Of a stretch of 60,221 nt of DNA, positions 45,502-53,069 are shown one piece after another. Made by a program: the position numbers and the translations under genes. The stretch comes from Clostridia bacterium (GTDB lineage Bacteria; Bacillota; Clostridia; Christensenellales; Borkfalkiaceae). The notes under the pieces are model-generated. The model was given only the letters and a program-made list of their open reading frames with translations. It was not told the DNA's origin and made no database searches. Location: NCBI GenBank assembly GCA_017471785.1, contig JAFURP010000018.1, positions 1-60,221 of the forward strand. The letters run 5' to 3'. Each line of letters opens with the position of its first letter. Within the stretch, counting starts at the first letter, position 1.

Positions 45502-45819
45502 TTACTCTTGCTCGAGGCGCATCGCGTCTTCGCTGTTTTCAAACTCCTCGTATTGGTGGCAAAATTCCGCGAACACCTCGTCCATAAGTTGTTCGTCCTC
45601 CAAAGGAAGCAGCGTTTCGTTGTCCTTGTCCAAGCGGAACATCACCACTTCGTCCTCTTCCTCTTCCGTTTCCGGCTCCGCTTTTTGGAAGAAGCAATAC
45701 CATTCGCCGCGATATTCGATCGTGCCGATATGCAGGAAGCGTTCTACGTTGCCCTCGTCGTCCTCCAGCTCGATGATCCTTTCTTCCTCGTCCTCGTACA
45801 ATTCCTTTTCTTCGTTCAT
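45502..45819 (-). CDS. possible internally initiated DUF1292 protein
   Basis: Alternative product, 105 aa (MNEEKELYEDEEERI...). Its ATG has GAGAGGT 7-8 bases upstream, a better ribosome site than the parent start. It equals the separate YrzB-like protein of other Firmicutes. Whether it is made is inference. Confidence 0.5.
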   Translation of the reverse strand: MNEEKELYEDEEERIIELEDDEGNVERFLHIGTIEYRGEWYCFFQKAEPETEEEEDEVVMFRLDKDNETLLPLEDEQLMDEVFAEFCHQYEEFENSEDAMRLEQE

Positions 45820-46263
45820 TTTTTCTACCTCTCGTTTTTTGTTTTTTTCACGCGATAAATAGCTTTCGAGTATATACGAAGCGGCGATGGAGTCGATCGT
45901 TTTTTTGCGCTCCTCGCGCTTTACGCCCCCCATGAGCTGCGTTTCCCTTGCCTGCATGGTGGTAAACCGTTCGTCCTCGAGCTCGACGGGCAAGTCGGCG
46001 GCTTTTTGCAGCGCTTGGATAAACTCGCGCGTTTTTACCGTTTGCACGCTTTCGCTGCCGTCGTAGTTGACGGGCATACCGCATACGATCACGCCCACGC
46101 CCTTGTCCTTGGCGAGCTTGGCAAGCGCGTTTACGTCCGTTTGCAAGCTTTTGGTGCGGAAATAGGTTTCGCAAGGCATAGCGTATTCGTTGAACGGGTC
46201 GCTTACGGCAACGCCGATCCGTTTGTCGCCTATATCGAAGGCTATCGCTCGTTTTTGCATCAT
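45502..46263 (-). CDS. YqgF/RuvX-type nuclease fused in frame to a DUF1292 (YrzB-like) domain
   Basis: 253 aa. Residues about 1-140: YqgF RNase H-like fold (AFDIGDKRIGVAVSDP, IVCGMPVNYDGSES, DERFTTMQAR, KTIDSIAASYIL), linked in other bacteria to 16S rRNA 5'-end maturation. Residues about 149-253: DUF1292 (ELEDDEGNVERFLHIGTIEY ... YCFFQKAEPE ... DEVVMFRLDKD), function unknown. In most Firmicutes these are adjacent separate genes; here no stop lies between. An internal ATG (45819) with AGAGGT 8 bases upstream could give the second domain alone. The first ATG is six bases after TATAAT, with no SD. Confidence 0.88.
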   Translation of the reverse strand: MMQKRAIAFDIGDKRIGVAVSDPFNEYAMPCETYFRTKSLQTDVNALAKLAKDKGVGVIVCGMPVNYDGSESVQTVKTREFIQALQKAADLPVELEDERFTTMQARETQLMGGVKREERKKTIDSIAASYILESYLSREKNKKREVEKMNEEKELYEDEEERIIELEDDEGNVERFLHIGTIEYRGEWYCFFQKAEPETEEEEDEVVMFRLDKDNETLLPLEDEQLMDEVFAEFCHQYEEFENSEDAMRLEQE

Positions 46264-46269
46264 AGCTCT

Positions 46270-46298
46270 ATTATACCACAAAACGGCGCTGCCGTCTA
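46270..46298 (-). promoter_or_regulatory. yqgF-fusion promoter, apparently leaderless
   Basis: Minus-strand TAGACG (weak -35), 17 bp, TATAAT, then AGAGCT and ATG 46263. Confidence 0.7.
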
Positions 46299-46340
46299 TC
46301 GTTTACACAAAGCTTTTTAAGTATTTTTTTTGCGCGACGC

Positions 46341-46370
46341 GTATAAGCGCGGATATTTTCACGCATACTG
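46341..46370 (+). promoter_or_regulatory. possible sigma-G/F-type promoter of the YtxH-like gene
   Basis: GTATA, 18 bp, CATACTG resembles forespore (sigma-G/F) promoters more than sigma-A; no TATAAT-like box is seen in this upstream gap on the plus strand. Tentative. Confidence 0.35.
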
Positions 46371-46404
46371 CCCGTAAAGAGGTGAACCCTCCAAGGAGGT
46401 CTTT

Positions 46405-46644
46405 ATGGAAAAATTCGCTATCGGTCTTGTGATCGGCGGAATCGGCGGCGCGCTTCTCGTCGCGAATAATTATAAAATGCGTACCCTCGTAAAAAAGGGG
46501 CAAGAGGAAATACAAAACAAGCTCGACGAGCTGATGGACGAAAAAATCCTCGCTATGGAAGAAAAGAAGCAGGCGGACGAGCAATTGAAAGCCGAAGAAG
46601 AAGCGACCGTAGGTAAAAAGTCCAAAAAAGCGACGGCAAAATAA
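46405..46644 (+). CDS. small YtxH-like membrane-anchored protein
   Basis: 79 aa. One N-terminal Gly-rich helix (FAIGLVIGGIGGALLVA), then a charged helical region rich in Lys/Glu ending KKSKKATAK. This resembles YtxH/gas-vesicle-like small envelope proteins; function unknown. Strong SD (AAGGAGG), own terminator, divergent from yqgF. Confidence 0.8.
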   Translation: MEKFAIGLVIGGIGGALLVANNYKMRTLVKKGQEEIQNKLDELMDEKILAMEEKKQADEQLKAEEEATVGKKSKKATAK

Positions 46645-46662
46645 GCTTTGCCGTCGCTCAGG

Positions 46663-46699
46663 AAAATCGCCTTTCCGTAGTCAACGGAAAGGCGATTTT
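46663..46699 (+). terminator. terminator of the YtxH-like gene
   Basis: Perfect 16-bp stem AAAATCGCCTTTCCGT / ACGGAAAGGCGATTTT with a 5-nt loop and T run. Confidence 0.92.
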
Positions 46700-46714
46700 T
46701 GTAGTAAAATTTTT

Positions 46715-46779
46715 ATGAGATTGCCGCGGTCGCTACGCTCCCTTGGCTACGCCAAATAGCTAAAGCTGAACGCAACGAC
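46715..46779. repeat. R2 repeat
   Basis: GAGATTGCCGCGGTCGCTAC, palindrome TTGGCTACGCCAA, then AGCTAAAGCTGAACGCAACGAC; directly joined to R1 copy F. Confidence 0.8.
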
Positions 46780-46784
46780 GTTGT

Positions 46785-46936
46785 CGTATACTCGGAGCCG
46801 AGCGAGAGAAAACGAAGCAAGACGCAAGCAAGACAAGGCGAACGCGGATTTCTCGAAGGGAGATTTACTTTTAGTAAACGAGCGAGAGAAAACGCAAGTT
46901 CAACGCCGTATTGCGTAGCGGTTTCTTCGTTTTTCA
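46785..46936 (-). repeat. R1 structured element, copy F (3' end of the SLOG-family gene)
   Basis: Outer AAAACGAAG (46809-46817) / CTTCGTTTT (46925-46933); middle TTTCTC (46849-46854) / GAGAAA (46886-46891); inner TTTAC (46864-46868) / GTAAA (46874-46878) around TTTTA. The stop here is TGA, with the T-tract touching it. Confidence 0.82.
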
Positions 46937-47515
46937 GATGGAGATGGGTTGGTGGCGAGAGCTGTACCGCTCTATATTCTCGTTGAGAAGCTTGATCGCT
47001 TCCTCTACCGTCGTTACGCCGTAGACCTTGTCTTCGGGGATATCGGGGTAGCGCTCGGAGGAGTCTAAACGGGTGTTGGCGAGCTTTTCGCTCCAGCCGC
47101 CCGTGTTTTCGAACGCGATGATCAGGCGGTTAAACGACCACGCGAACGCGTATTCGCAAAGGGTGCCCGCGCCGCCGCCCACGCCGATCACGGCGTACGC
47201 GTTGGCGACCAAGGCGTTACGCATTACGTCCAAGCCCGTGGGGATCACCACGTCGGCGTAGCCGTTCGCCGTTTCCGTGTCGAACGAGGGTACGAGCGCG
47301 ATCGTGTCCCCCTCGTGATAGTGCTTGGAGGCGCGCGCGCCTGCCATTACCGCTTCCATAACGCCCAACAGCCCGCCCGATTGCACGCGATAGCCGTTAT
47401 CCACGAGCGCCTTGCCCAGCTCGAACGCAATCTTATAGCGCAAGCCGTCCTTTTCTATTTGCCTGTTCCCGATCACGGAAACGATCTTTCTTCTACCGAT
47501 ATTTTTTTCTTGCAT
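46934..47515 (-). CDS. SLOG-domain protein, TIGR00725/LOG-like
   Basis: 193 aa. Rossmann-like SLOG fold: IVSVIGNR, YRVQSGGLLGVMEAVMAGA and VGGGAGTLCEYAFAW (the PGGxGTxxE-like phosphate-binding motif, here GGGAGTLCE). LOG relatives are cytokinin riboside monophosphate phosphoribohydrolases, but this branch is uncharacterised and may bind nucleotides. Start at ATG 47515 with AAGGAG upstream. Confidence 0.85.
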   Translation of the reverse strand: MQEKNIGRRKIVSVIGNRQIEKDGLRYKIAFELGKALVDNGYRVQSGGLLGVMEAVMAGARASKHYHEGDTIALVPSFDTETANGYADVVIPTGLDVMRNALVANAYAVIGVGGGAGTLCEYAFAWSFNRLIIAFENTGGWSEKLANTRLDSSERYPDIPEDKVYGVTTVEEAIKLLNENIERYSSRHQPISI

Positions 47516-47578
47516 AGTGATCTCTCCTTGGTTTTCGTCTATATCAGTATACACGATTTTTCCGAAAAAAGTACCCCT

Positions 47579-48202
47579 TCAACGGATAAAATCGGTACGG
47601 AGCTTATCCTCTTTTTTCGGCTCGATGCCCTGCTTCTTGCCAAGCGCGAGGCATTTTACGAGCCACGCCATATTATTGCCCAAAACGCGCATCGTATGCA
47701 AGCCCTCCTCGTCCTTTGCCACGTCCTCCGCCTTGCCGTTCGCACCGTGCACCTCGTTCCAATAATCAGACGATACGATAGGCATATTGTTGATGGTGAA
47801 ATATTTATTCAAGGCGTCGAAAGTGGTGGTGGAGCCTGCTCTGCGGCTGCTCACTACCGCCGCCGCGGGTTTATACGCAAGGTGCTTGCCGCCGCAATAG
47901 AACGCCCTGTTCATAAGGCATATCAGCGAGCCCGCGGGCGAGGCGTAATACACGGGCGAGCCGAAAATAAAGCCGTCCGCCTCCTTTGCCTTTTCGATAA
48001 ACGCGGCGACCCCGTCCTCCGTCACGCATTTGCCCAGCTTGCGGCACGCGCCGCAGCCCAAGCAGCCTGCGATCGGGTCTTTGCCGATTTGATATATTTC
48101 CGTTTCGAGCCCGTTTTCTTGAAGCGCCTTTTCTACCTCCAAAAGCGCGGCGTGGGTGCAGCCCCGTTCGTGGGGACTGCCGTTGACAAGCAATACTTTC
48201 AT
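47579..48202 (-). CDS. flavodoxin-fold NAD(P)H-dependent FMN reductase family protein
   Basis: 207 aa. N-terminal FMN-phosphate loop LLVNGSPHERGCTHAAL, the cysteine cluster GCLGCGACRKLGKC (iron-sulfur flavoprotein-like) and GSPVYYASPAGSL. Likely a redox enzyme; electron partner unknown. Starts 14 bases after the HNH gene, SD AAGGAG: two-gene operon. Confidence 0.88.
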   Translation of the reverse strand: MKVLLVNGSPHERGCTHAALLEVEKALQENGLETEIYQIGKDPIAGCLGCGACRKLGKCVTEDGVAAFIEKAKEADGFIFGSPVYYASPAGSLICLMNRAFYCGGKHLAYKPAAAVVSSRRAGSTTTFDALNKYFTINNMPIVSSDYWNEVHGANGKAEDVAKDEEGLHTMRVLGNNMAWLVKCLALGKKQGIEPKKEDKLRTDFIR

Positions 48203-48216
48203 TTTTTTCGTTCTCC

Positions 48217-48654
48217 TTACAGCTTATTTTTCAACCACGAGATATCCGTGGTCCAACTCTCTATTTTATTGCGGCGCAAATATTCCTCGTTCGTTTGCGC
48301 GAGCGCCGCGTGAAAGTCCGATTGCGAGCAGTCGTTCACCTTCATAAAATGCTCCATAGCCTCCGCGCCGCGACCCGTAAGCTGGGTACGCGAGATATGC
48401 ACGACCTCGTGACAGGCGCGGCAAAGCGCGACGACGTCCTCTAATTTTTGCAACGCCCTTTTCTCGTCGTAGCTCCATTTTTCGTGCGCCTCCAAACGGG
48501 TGTTCCGCTTCCCGCAAACGCAGCATTTCCAGCCTGCGCGCGCGTACGCGTCCTTGCGGATCGTATCCCAATCCTCGGGCTTTAACACGCTCCGAAGGTT
48601 GCTATACCAACACGCCTCGGGGACTAATTCGAATCGTAGCTTGTAGTGTTTCAT
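48217..48654 (-). CDS. HNH endonuclease-like protein
   Basis: 145 aa. Zinc-finger HNH core: CCVCGK ... EAHEKWSYD ... ALCRACHEVVH (two CxxC and HE/HExxH-like positions). Such stand-alone proteins are common in clostridia and their role is unclear. No convincing Shine-Dalgarno site (TTAAAAACG precedes the ATG). Confidence 0.8.
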   Translation of the reverse strand: MKHYKLRFELVPEACWYSNLRSVLKPEDWDTIRKDAYARAGWKCCVCGKRNTRLEAHEKWSYDEKRALQKLEDVVALCRACHEVVHISRTQLTGRGAEAMEHFMKVNDCSQSDFHAALAQTNEEYLRRNKIESWTTDISWLKNKL

Positions 48655-48675
48655 CGTTTTTAATTTGCGGTAGAA

Positions 48676-48722
48676 TGGATAGGAGATCGCCGCGCAGCTA
48701 AAGCGCGCGCAACGACAAGGGG
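48676..48722. repeat. degenerate R2 fragment between HNH gene and mutY
   Basis: GGAGATCGCCGCGCAGCTAAAG then GCGCAACGACAAGG, a shortened R2. Confidence 0.5.
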
Positions 48723-48724
48723 GA

Positions 48725-49768
48725 TCAATCGGCTAAAATGCTTAAGCATTGCTTAAAGGCGGTGGGGAGGGATATCGTTTCCTCGATCTCGTCTAACGAA
48801 TAGGCGTCGAAAGGGACTTCGCCCGTCCGTACCCAAAGGCAGGTGATATTCCATTTGATATGGGTGAAGATATGGGTGTATTTTTTGCGTTTGACCTCGG
48901 TGAAGTCGTACACGCCCCATTCGTTTAGCACGCTTTCGGGCGTTTCGTCCCATACCGTTTGCGAGGGAAATTCGTTCATACCCTTGAGCACGCCGCTTTC
49001 GCGGCGGCGTATCGCAAAGCCCTCGGGCGTTTGCAATAAAAAGACGAATACCTCCTCTATCCGCTTTTCTCTTTTCGGGGGAAAAACGGGAAAGCTCCGC
49101 GCCGTTCCGTTTTGATAGCCCCGACATATCCCTTGCAGGGGACAGCTTTTACAGTCGGGGTTTTGAGGCTTGCAAACGAGCGCGCCAAGCTCGAACAGGC
49201 TTTGCGTGAAGTCGGCGCAGTCCCGTCCCTCTTTAGGGTAAACCTCCGTAAGCGCCGCTTGTAAATATTTTTTATAGGCGGCGTCGGAAACGGGCGTGGG
49301 ATCCTCGGTAAGGCGCGTGATCACGCGCAAGACGTTGCCGTCCACCGCCGCCTCCCGTTTGCCAAAGGCGATGGAGGCGATCGCGCCCGCCGTGTAGTCC
49401 CCTATCCCCGCAAGCGTTTTCAAGCTTTCCGTATCGCTCGGAAGCTCGCCGTCGAAATATAAGACCACCGATTTGGCGGCGCGTTGGAGATTGCGCGCAC
49501 GAGAATAGTAGCCCAAGCCCTCCCAAAGCTTCAAAAGCTCCTCCTCTTTACAGGCGGCGAGATCAGCTACGGTGGGGAGCGCTTGGATAAAGCGCGTATA
49601 GTATTCCTTGACCGCTTCCACGCGCGTTTGTTGGAGCATGATCTCCGATATCCAAATATGGTACGGGGTGGGCGCCTGCCGCCAAGGCAGGGTGCGTTTG
49701 TTTTGCCGATACCACGAAAGCAGGGCGGCAGGTATTTGCCGAAGGATCGTTTCGTTCCGCTTACGCAT
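48725..49768 (-). CDS. mutY: A/G-specific adenine glycosylase MutY
   Basis: 347 aa. Removes adenine opposite 8-oxoguanine. Seen: RTLPWRQAPTPYHIWISEIMLQQTRV (split), helix-hairpin-helix LAGIGDYTAGAIASIAFG with the catalytic Asp in AVDGNVLRV, the 4Fe-4S cysteines C-x6-C-x2-C-x5-C (VCKPQNPDCKSCPLQGIC), and a C-terminal NUDIX-like domain. Begins 3 bases after the upstream stop, so probably coupled. Confidence 0.95.
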   Translation of the reverse strand: MRKRNETILRQIPAALLSWYRQNKRTLPWRQAPTPYHIWISEIMLQQTRVEAVKEYYTRFIQALPTVADLAACKEEELLKLWEGLGYYSRARNLQRAAKSVVLYFDGELPSDTESLKTLAGIGDYTAGAIASIAFGKREAAVDGNVLRVITRLTEDPTPVSDAAYKKYLQAALTEVYPKEGRDCADFTQSLFELGALVCKPQNPDCKSCPLQGICRGYQNGTARSFPVFPPKREKRIEEVFVFLLQTPEGFAIRRRESGVLKGMNEFPSQTVWDETPESVLNEWGVYDFTEVKRKKYTHIFTHIKWNITCLWVRTGEVPFDAYSLDEIEETISLPTAFKQCLSILAD

Positions 49769-49771
49769 AGC

Positions 49772-50515
49772 TTAGACCGCCGCGCCTTTTTTGGGAAGGG
49801 AATTCAAAAGGAGCACCGTTTCGTTGACGGTAGGACCGTCGGGCACGGTGATCGCCGTGGGTAAAGAGAGCGCGGAATCGTCGCTTACGTAGGTCACGTC
49901 CGCTTTCCCCGCCTCGCGCGTGGTGATAAGGCAATTTCCCACGCCTACGAACGCACCCGGGTAGCCGCTGAAAATGCTTTTCATAAGCGCAACGCCGCTG
50001 ATAATTTCCACGTCCTTGCGCGCAAGCGTATCGAACAGGGCGCGGTATTCCTCCAGGTCGCCGTTTTGATTACAGCCGTCTATCTCCTCCAAGCCGTCCA
50101 AGACGAGGAAGAGCTTGGGACAACCCCTTTCGCGTTCGTGCAATTTGATAAGGTCGGCTATACACCCTTTCGCGCTTTCCAGATCCGCTTTGGTTTGGAC
50201 GAAGGGCACGGTGATATCGAGGGAGTTAAGACGCAGCAGCTCGCCGTATTCCGTCTTGGGGGATAGAACGAGGAAGTTGACCTCCTCTTTTTCGTATAAA
50301 CAGGCAAGGGCAAGGATCAGGCGTTTGATAAAGGGGGTGCGGAACGCGCCCGTAACGCAGGTGTGCCGCACGCCGTAGGGATATTCGCGCGTACGGGAAA
50401 GCACGATATTTTCGCGCTCGTCCACGCCCAGCGGTATGCCGCCGCGCAAACGCAAAAGCGCTTCCTCGTCCGTAAGCTTTTCCGAAAGCTTTGCGATAAA
50501 TTCTTCCGTTCTCAT
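49772..50515 (-). CDS. FtsK/HerA-like ATPase-fold protein lacking Walker A (tentative)
   Basis: 247 aa from ATG 50515 (GGGAGGGG upstream). No family recognised with certainty. Layout recalls an FtsK/SpoIIIE motor core: VTGAFRTPFIKRLILALACL where a Walker A would be (no GKS/T), NFLVLSPKTEYGELLRL, LFLVLDGLEEIDG (Walker B-like), then VEIISGVALMKSIF and a final VGNCLITTREAGKADVTYV. If correct, nucleotide hydrolysis is doubtful. Operon with mutY; own promoter TTGACA-17-TATACT. Confidence 0.6.
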   Translation of the reverse strand: MRTEEFIAKLSEKLTDEEALLRLRGGIPLGVDERENIVLSRTREYPYGVRHTCVTGAFRTPFIKRLILALACLYEKEEVNFLVLSPKTEYGELLRLNSLDITVPFVQTKADLESAKGCIADLIKLHERERGCPKLFLVLDGLEEIDGCNQNGDLEEYRALFDTLARKDVEIISGVALMKSIFSGYPGAFVGVGNCLITTREAGKADVTYVSDDSALSLPTAITVPDGPTVNETVLLLNSLPKKGAAV

Positions 50516-50552
50516 TGCCCCTCCCTCTCGTTTGGTTTTCGTCTTTTTTATT

Positions 50553-50581
50553 AGTATACTACGAAACGCGCGATTTGTCAA
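50553..50581 (-). promoter_or_regulatory. promoter of the ATPase-like gene and mutY
   Basis: Minus-strand TTGACA, 17 bp, TATACT. Confidence 0.75.
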
Positions 50582-50649
50582 GTAGAGAAAAAAGTCTTTT
50601 CCCGTTGAAAAGACTTTTTTATAGTGAATTGGCGGCAAGCGCCGCTGCC

Positions 50650-50735
50650 AAGCAAAGTAATAGTGAATAGTGAATAAGTGCGGTAGGATTTATATGAGAT
50701 TGCCGCACTACGCTTCGCTTCGTTCGCAATGACAG
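50650..50735. repeat. R2 repeat with A/T-rich extension
   Basis: TAGTGAATAGTGAATAAGTG, CGGTAGGATTTATATGAGATT, GCCGCACTACGC ... CGCAATGACAG; same extension as 8635-8690 (inverted) and 53075-53110. Joined to R1 copy G. Confidence 0.75.
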
Positions 50736-50747
50736 GGTTGTAAACTT

Positions 50748-50852
50748 GTAAAATTGCGGAGATGCGAGCAGTTCAAGGCGCCACGAGGGCGCGTACCGAC
50801 AGTACGTAACCGAGTGGCAACGATGAAATGCGAAGCATATACGCAATTTTAC
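50748..50852 (-). repeat. R1 structured element, copy G (3' end of the HtrA-like gene)
   Basis: Outer GTAAAATTGCG (50748-50758) / CGCAATTTTAC (50842-50852), 11 bp perfect and unlike the other outer stems in sequence. Middle GCCAC (50780-50784) / GTGGC (50814-50818). Inner CGTAC (50792-50796) / GTACG (50802-50806). The stop codon TAA lies inside the outer stem. Confidence 0.88.
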
Positions 50853-52306
50853 GCGTATTTGGTGAAGTGAGAGTCGCTAAAAGTTATCTCCACGTTCTTC
50901 GCCGTGCCTTGGTTGTCGATATGCAGGGTGATCGTTTCACCGTTGCGGACGGTGAGAAGCAGTTCGGGCAGGATAAAGTTGCGCGTAAGCTCGTAGCGCG
51001 TACCCTTGATCGTAACCGCTTGCAATACGTCGCCGTAATAAAGTTTGCCGTACGCCGCCGCGCCTGCTTCGGGCGTGGAGGATACGATAATCTCCTCGGT
51101 GATCGTCAGTTTGCCGTTCACTATCGAAGCGCTCGAAGCGTTGATGAGCGTTTCTATGCCCAGCATGGCGCGCGATACGTAGCCGCCGCGCGTCCTGTTG
51201 TCCAGCATATTTTCCACGAGGTATTTGACCTGCGTGATGGGCAACGCGTAGCCCATATTGTCCGTTTCGTCCTCTACGTTCTTTGCGTTGGTGATGCCGA
51301 TCAGCTCGCCGTTGGCGTTGTATAAGCCGCCGCCCGAATTGCCGTGGTTGATCGCCGCGTCCGTTCGCATTACGCGATAGCGTACCGACGCGTTCGAGCC
51401 GTCCGTTTTACCCATCGTGATATATTCGCTCTCCACCGACAGCGCGCCGCTCGTGATCGCGATGCCCTGCCCGTTCGCGTTGCCGATCGCGTACACCTTT
51501 TCCCCGACCGTCGCCGCGTTGGAATCGCCCAGATCCGCCGCCGTCGCCATTCCGTTTTCACCGAAGTATTCTTCGCTCGCGTCCGTTACCAAAATCGCGA
51601 TATCGTAATCCATCGCGCCGCCGATCACGTGCGCCCGTATGCCGTGGTTTTTATCGCCGCGATCGCCGTCGAGCACCGTGTCGCCGTCCGTGTCGCCCGA
51701 GGAGAAGTAGTTGAGCTCACCGTACGGGTATACGTACACGCAATCGGAGATGCCGTTCGTTTGATCGACGCCCGTAACGGTCGCGTACTGTCCGTTGCCC
51801 TGCGAAACGGTCATACTGTTGCTGTAAATAACGTGATAGTTGGTGATGATGATCGCCGTGCTCTTCTCGCGGTTGACGGAATAGATCACGCCGCTACCAG
51901 CCGAGCCGGAGGCGTAGGTGGTCGATTTCGTTCCCCAGCCCGACGACGTTACCGTGCGCGTGAAGCCGCAACAGATCTCCACGGTGGAGGTGATATTTTG
52001 AGCGAGCATTTCCGTATCGTTGTTTTCGATATATTCCAAGCCGAGCGTTTGCAAAAACTCGAGATAGGTGCCCTCGAAGCCCTTTTCCTGCGCCCATTGA
52101 TAGACGTCGTCGATATTCAGATCTTCGCCGTCGGCGCCGTCCGCGCCGTGCAGGCTTTGCAGCCATTCCTGCTCCGTGCCGACAAAGCCGTTCTTCACCG
52201 CGATATCGTAGGCGTTGATGACCGTTTCTTTCGTGCAGGCGGAAAGCCCGAGCACGGAGATCGCGGCAAGCGCCGCGCATACTAGCTTTTTCCAAGTCTT
52301 TTTCAT
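50849..52306 (-). CDS. HtrA/DegP-like S1C serine protease lipoprotein
   Basis: 485 aa. Lipoprotein signal with lipobox LSAC (Cys about 24). An N-terminal module (about 35-90) has two copies of NGFVGTEQEWLQSL/KGFEGTYLEFLQTL, a motif seen in clostridial surface proteins. The trypsin-like domain shows His in ITNYHVIY, Asp in GAMDYDIAIL and Ser in HGNSGGGLYN, so the triad is intact. A PDZ-like domain ends the protein (ASSASIVNG ... YGDVLQAV). Membrane-anchored outside the cell; likely quality control or processing. SD AAAGGAA. Confidence 0.92.
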   Translation of the reverse strand: MKKTWKKLVCAALAAISVLGLSACTKETVINAYDIAVKNGFVGTEQEWLQSLHGADGADGEDLNIDDVYQWAQEKGFEGTYLEFLQTLGLEYIENNDTEMLAQNITSTVEICCGFTRTVTSSGWGTKSTTYASGSAGSGVIYSVNREKSTAIIITNYHVIYSNSMTVSQGNGQYATVTGVDQTNGISDCVYVYPYGELNYFSSGDTDGDTVLDGDRGDKNHGIRAHVIGGAMDYDIAILVTDASEEYFGENGMATAADLGDSNAATVGEKVYAIGNANGQGIAITSGALSVESEYITMGKTDGSNASVRYRVMRTDAAINHGNSGGGLYNANGELIGITNAKNVEDETDNMGYALPITQVKYLVENMLDNRTRGGYVSRAMLGIETLINASSASIVNGKLTITEEIIVSSTPEAGAAAYGKLYYGDVLQAVTIKGTRYELTRNFILPELLLTVRNGETITLHIDNQGTAKNVEITFSDSHFTKYA

Positions 52307-52414
52307 AGCACCGTTCCTTTATGGTCTTGGGATTTTTTCTATACTATATTTATTATACCCGATATATTTGTTAAATAATTAAAGAAATTTTGAAAACTGC
52401 GTGATTTCTCTTTT

Positions 52415-52999
52415 TTACATACCCTCTAAATCGTCGAGGGTAAGCAGGTACGAGCCGATAAAGTGTTCGAAGAAGTATTCCACCTCGGGCATATTCCTAT
52501 CGTGCAGGTCCTTTTCGACGCTCTTTTTGGCTTTGGAAAATTCGGTGTTGCCGCTACGGAGCTCCTCCAAGCATTTTACGTACGCCGCGAGCCGATCCGC
52601 TGCCTTGACGAGCTTGTATTCCACGCTCGTTTCGTCCGCGAGGACGAAGGGCGCGACGCTCCCCTGCATTTCGCTCGGGAGGGTGGAAAGAATTTTTTCG
52701 CAGGCGCTGCGCTCCAATTCCTTATAGGCGCCTTGGATACTGCGGTTGTAATATTTGATGGGCGTGGGTAGATCCCCCGTCATCACCTCGCTCGTTTCGT
52801 GGTAGACCGCGTACAGCACCGTTTTGAGCAGGTCGGCGTTACCGCCGTATACCTCGTTGTGGATAACGGCGAGCGCGTGCGCGAGCATGGTAACGTTTTG
52901 CGAGTGCTCCATGATGTTCTCTTCGCGCGTGGAGCGCATAAGCTGCCAGCGCTTGATGTATTTCATTCGGTCCATATAAGCGTAAAAATCGTGGCGCAT
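52415..52999 (-). CDS. HD-domain hydrolase, YfbR-like 5'-nucleotidase family
   Basis: 194 aa. HD metal site: MEHSQNVTMLAHALA (H), AVYHETSEVMTGDLPTPIKY (HE) and VKAADRLAAY (D), as in E. coli YfbR dNMP 5'-nucleotidase. Probably trims deoxynucleoside monophosphates; substrate inferred. AAAGGAAA upstream; its own gene between repeat-filled spacers. Confidence 0.88.
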   Translation of the reverse strand: MRHDFYAYMDRMKYIKRWQLMRSTREENIMEHSQNVTMLAHALAVIHNEVYGGNADLLKTVLYAVYHETSEVMTGDLPTPIKYYNRSIQGAYKELERSACEKILSTLPSEMQGSVAPFVLADETSVEYKLVKAADRLAAYVKCLEELRSGNTEFSKAKKSVEKDLHDRNMPEVEYFFEHFIGSYLLTLDDLEGM

Positions 53000-53069
53000 A
53001 GTGTTTTTTCCTTTTTATGGGTTTATGATTTATAGGAGATTACCGCAGCAGGGCTTGTGCCAAGCAAGG

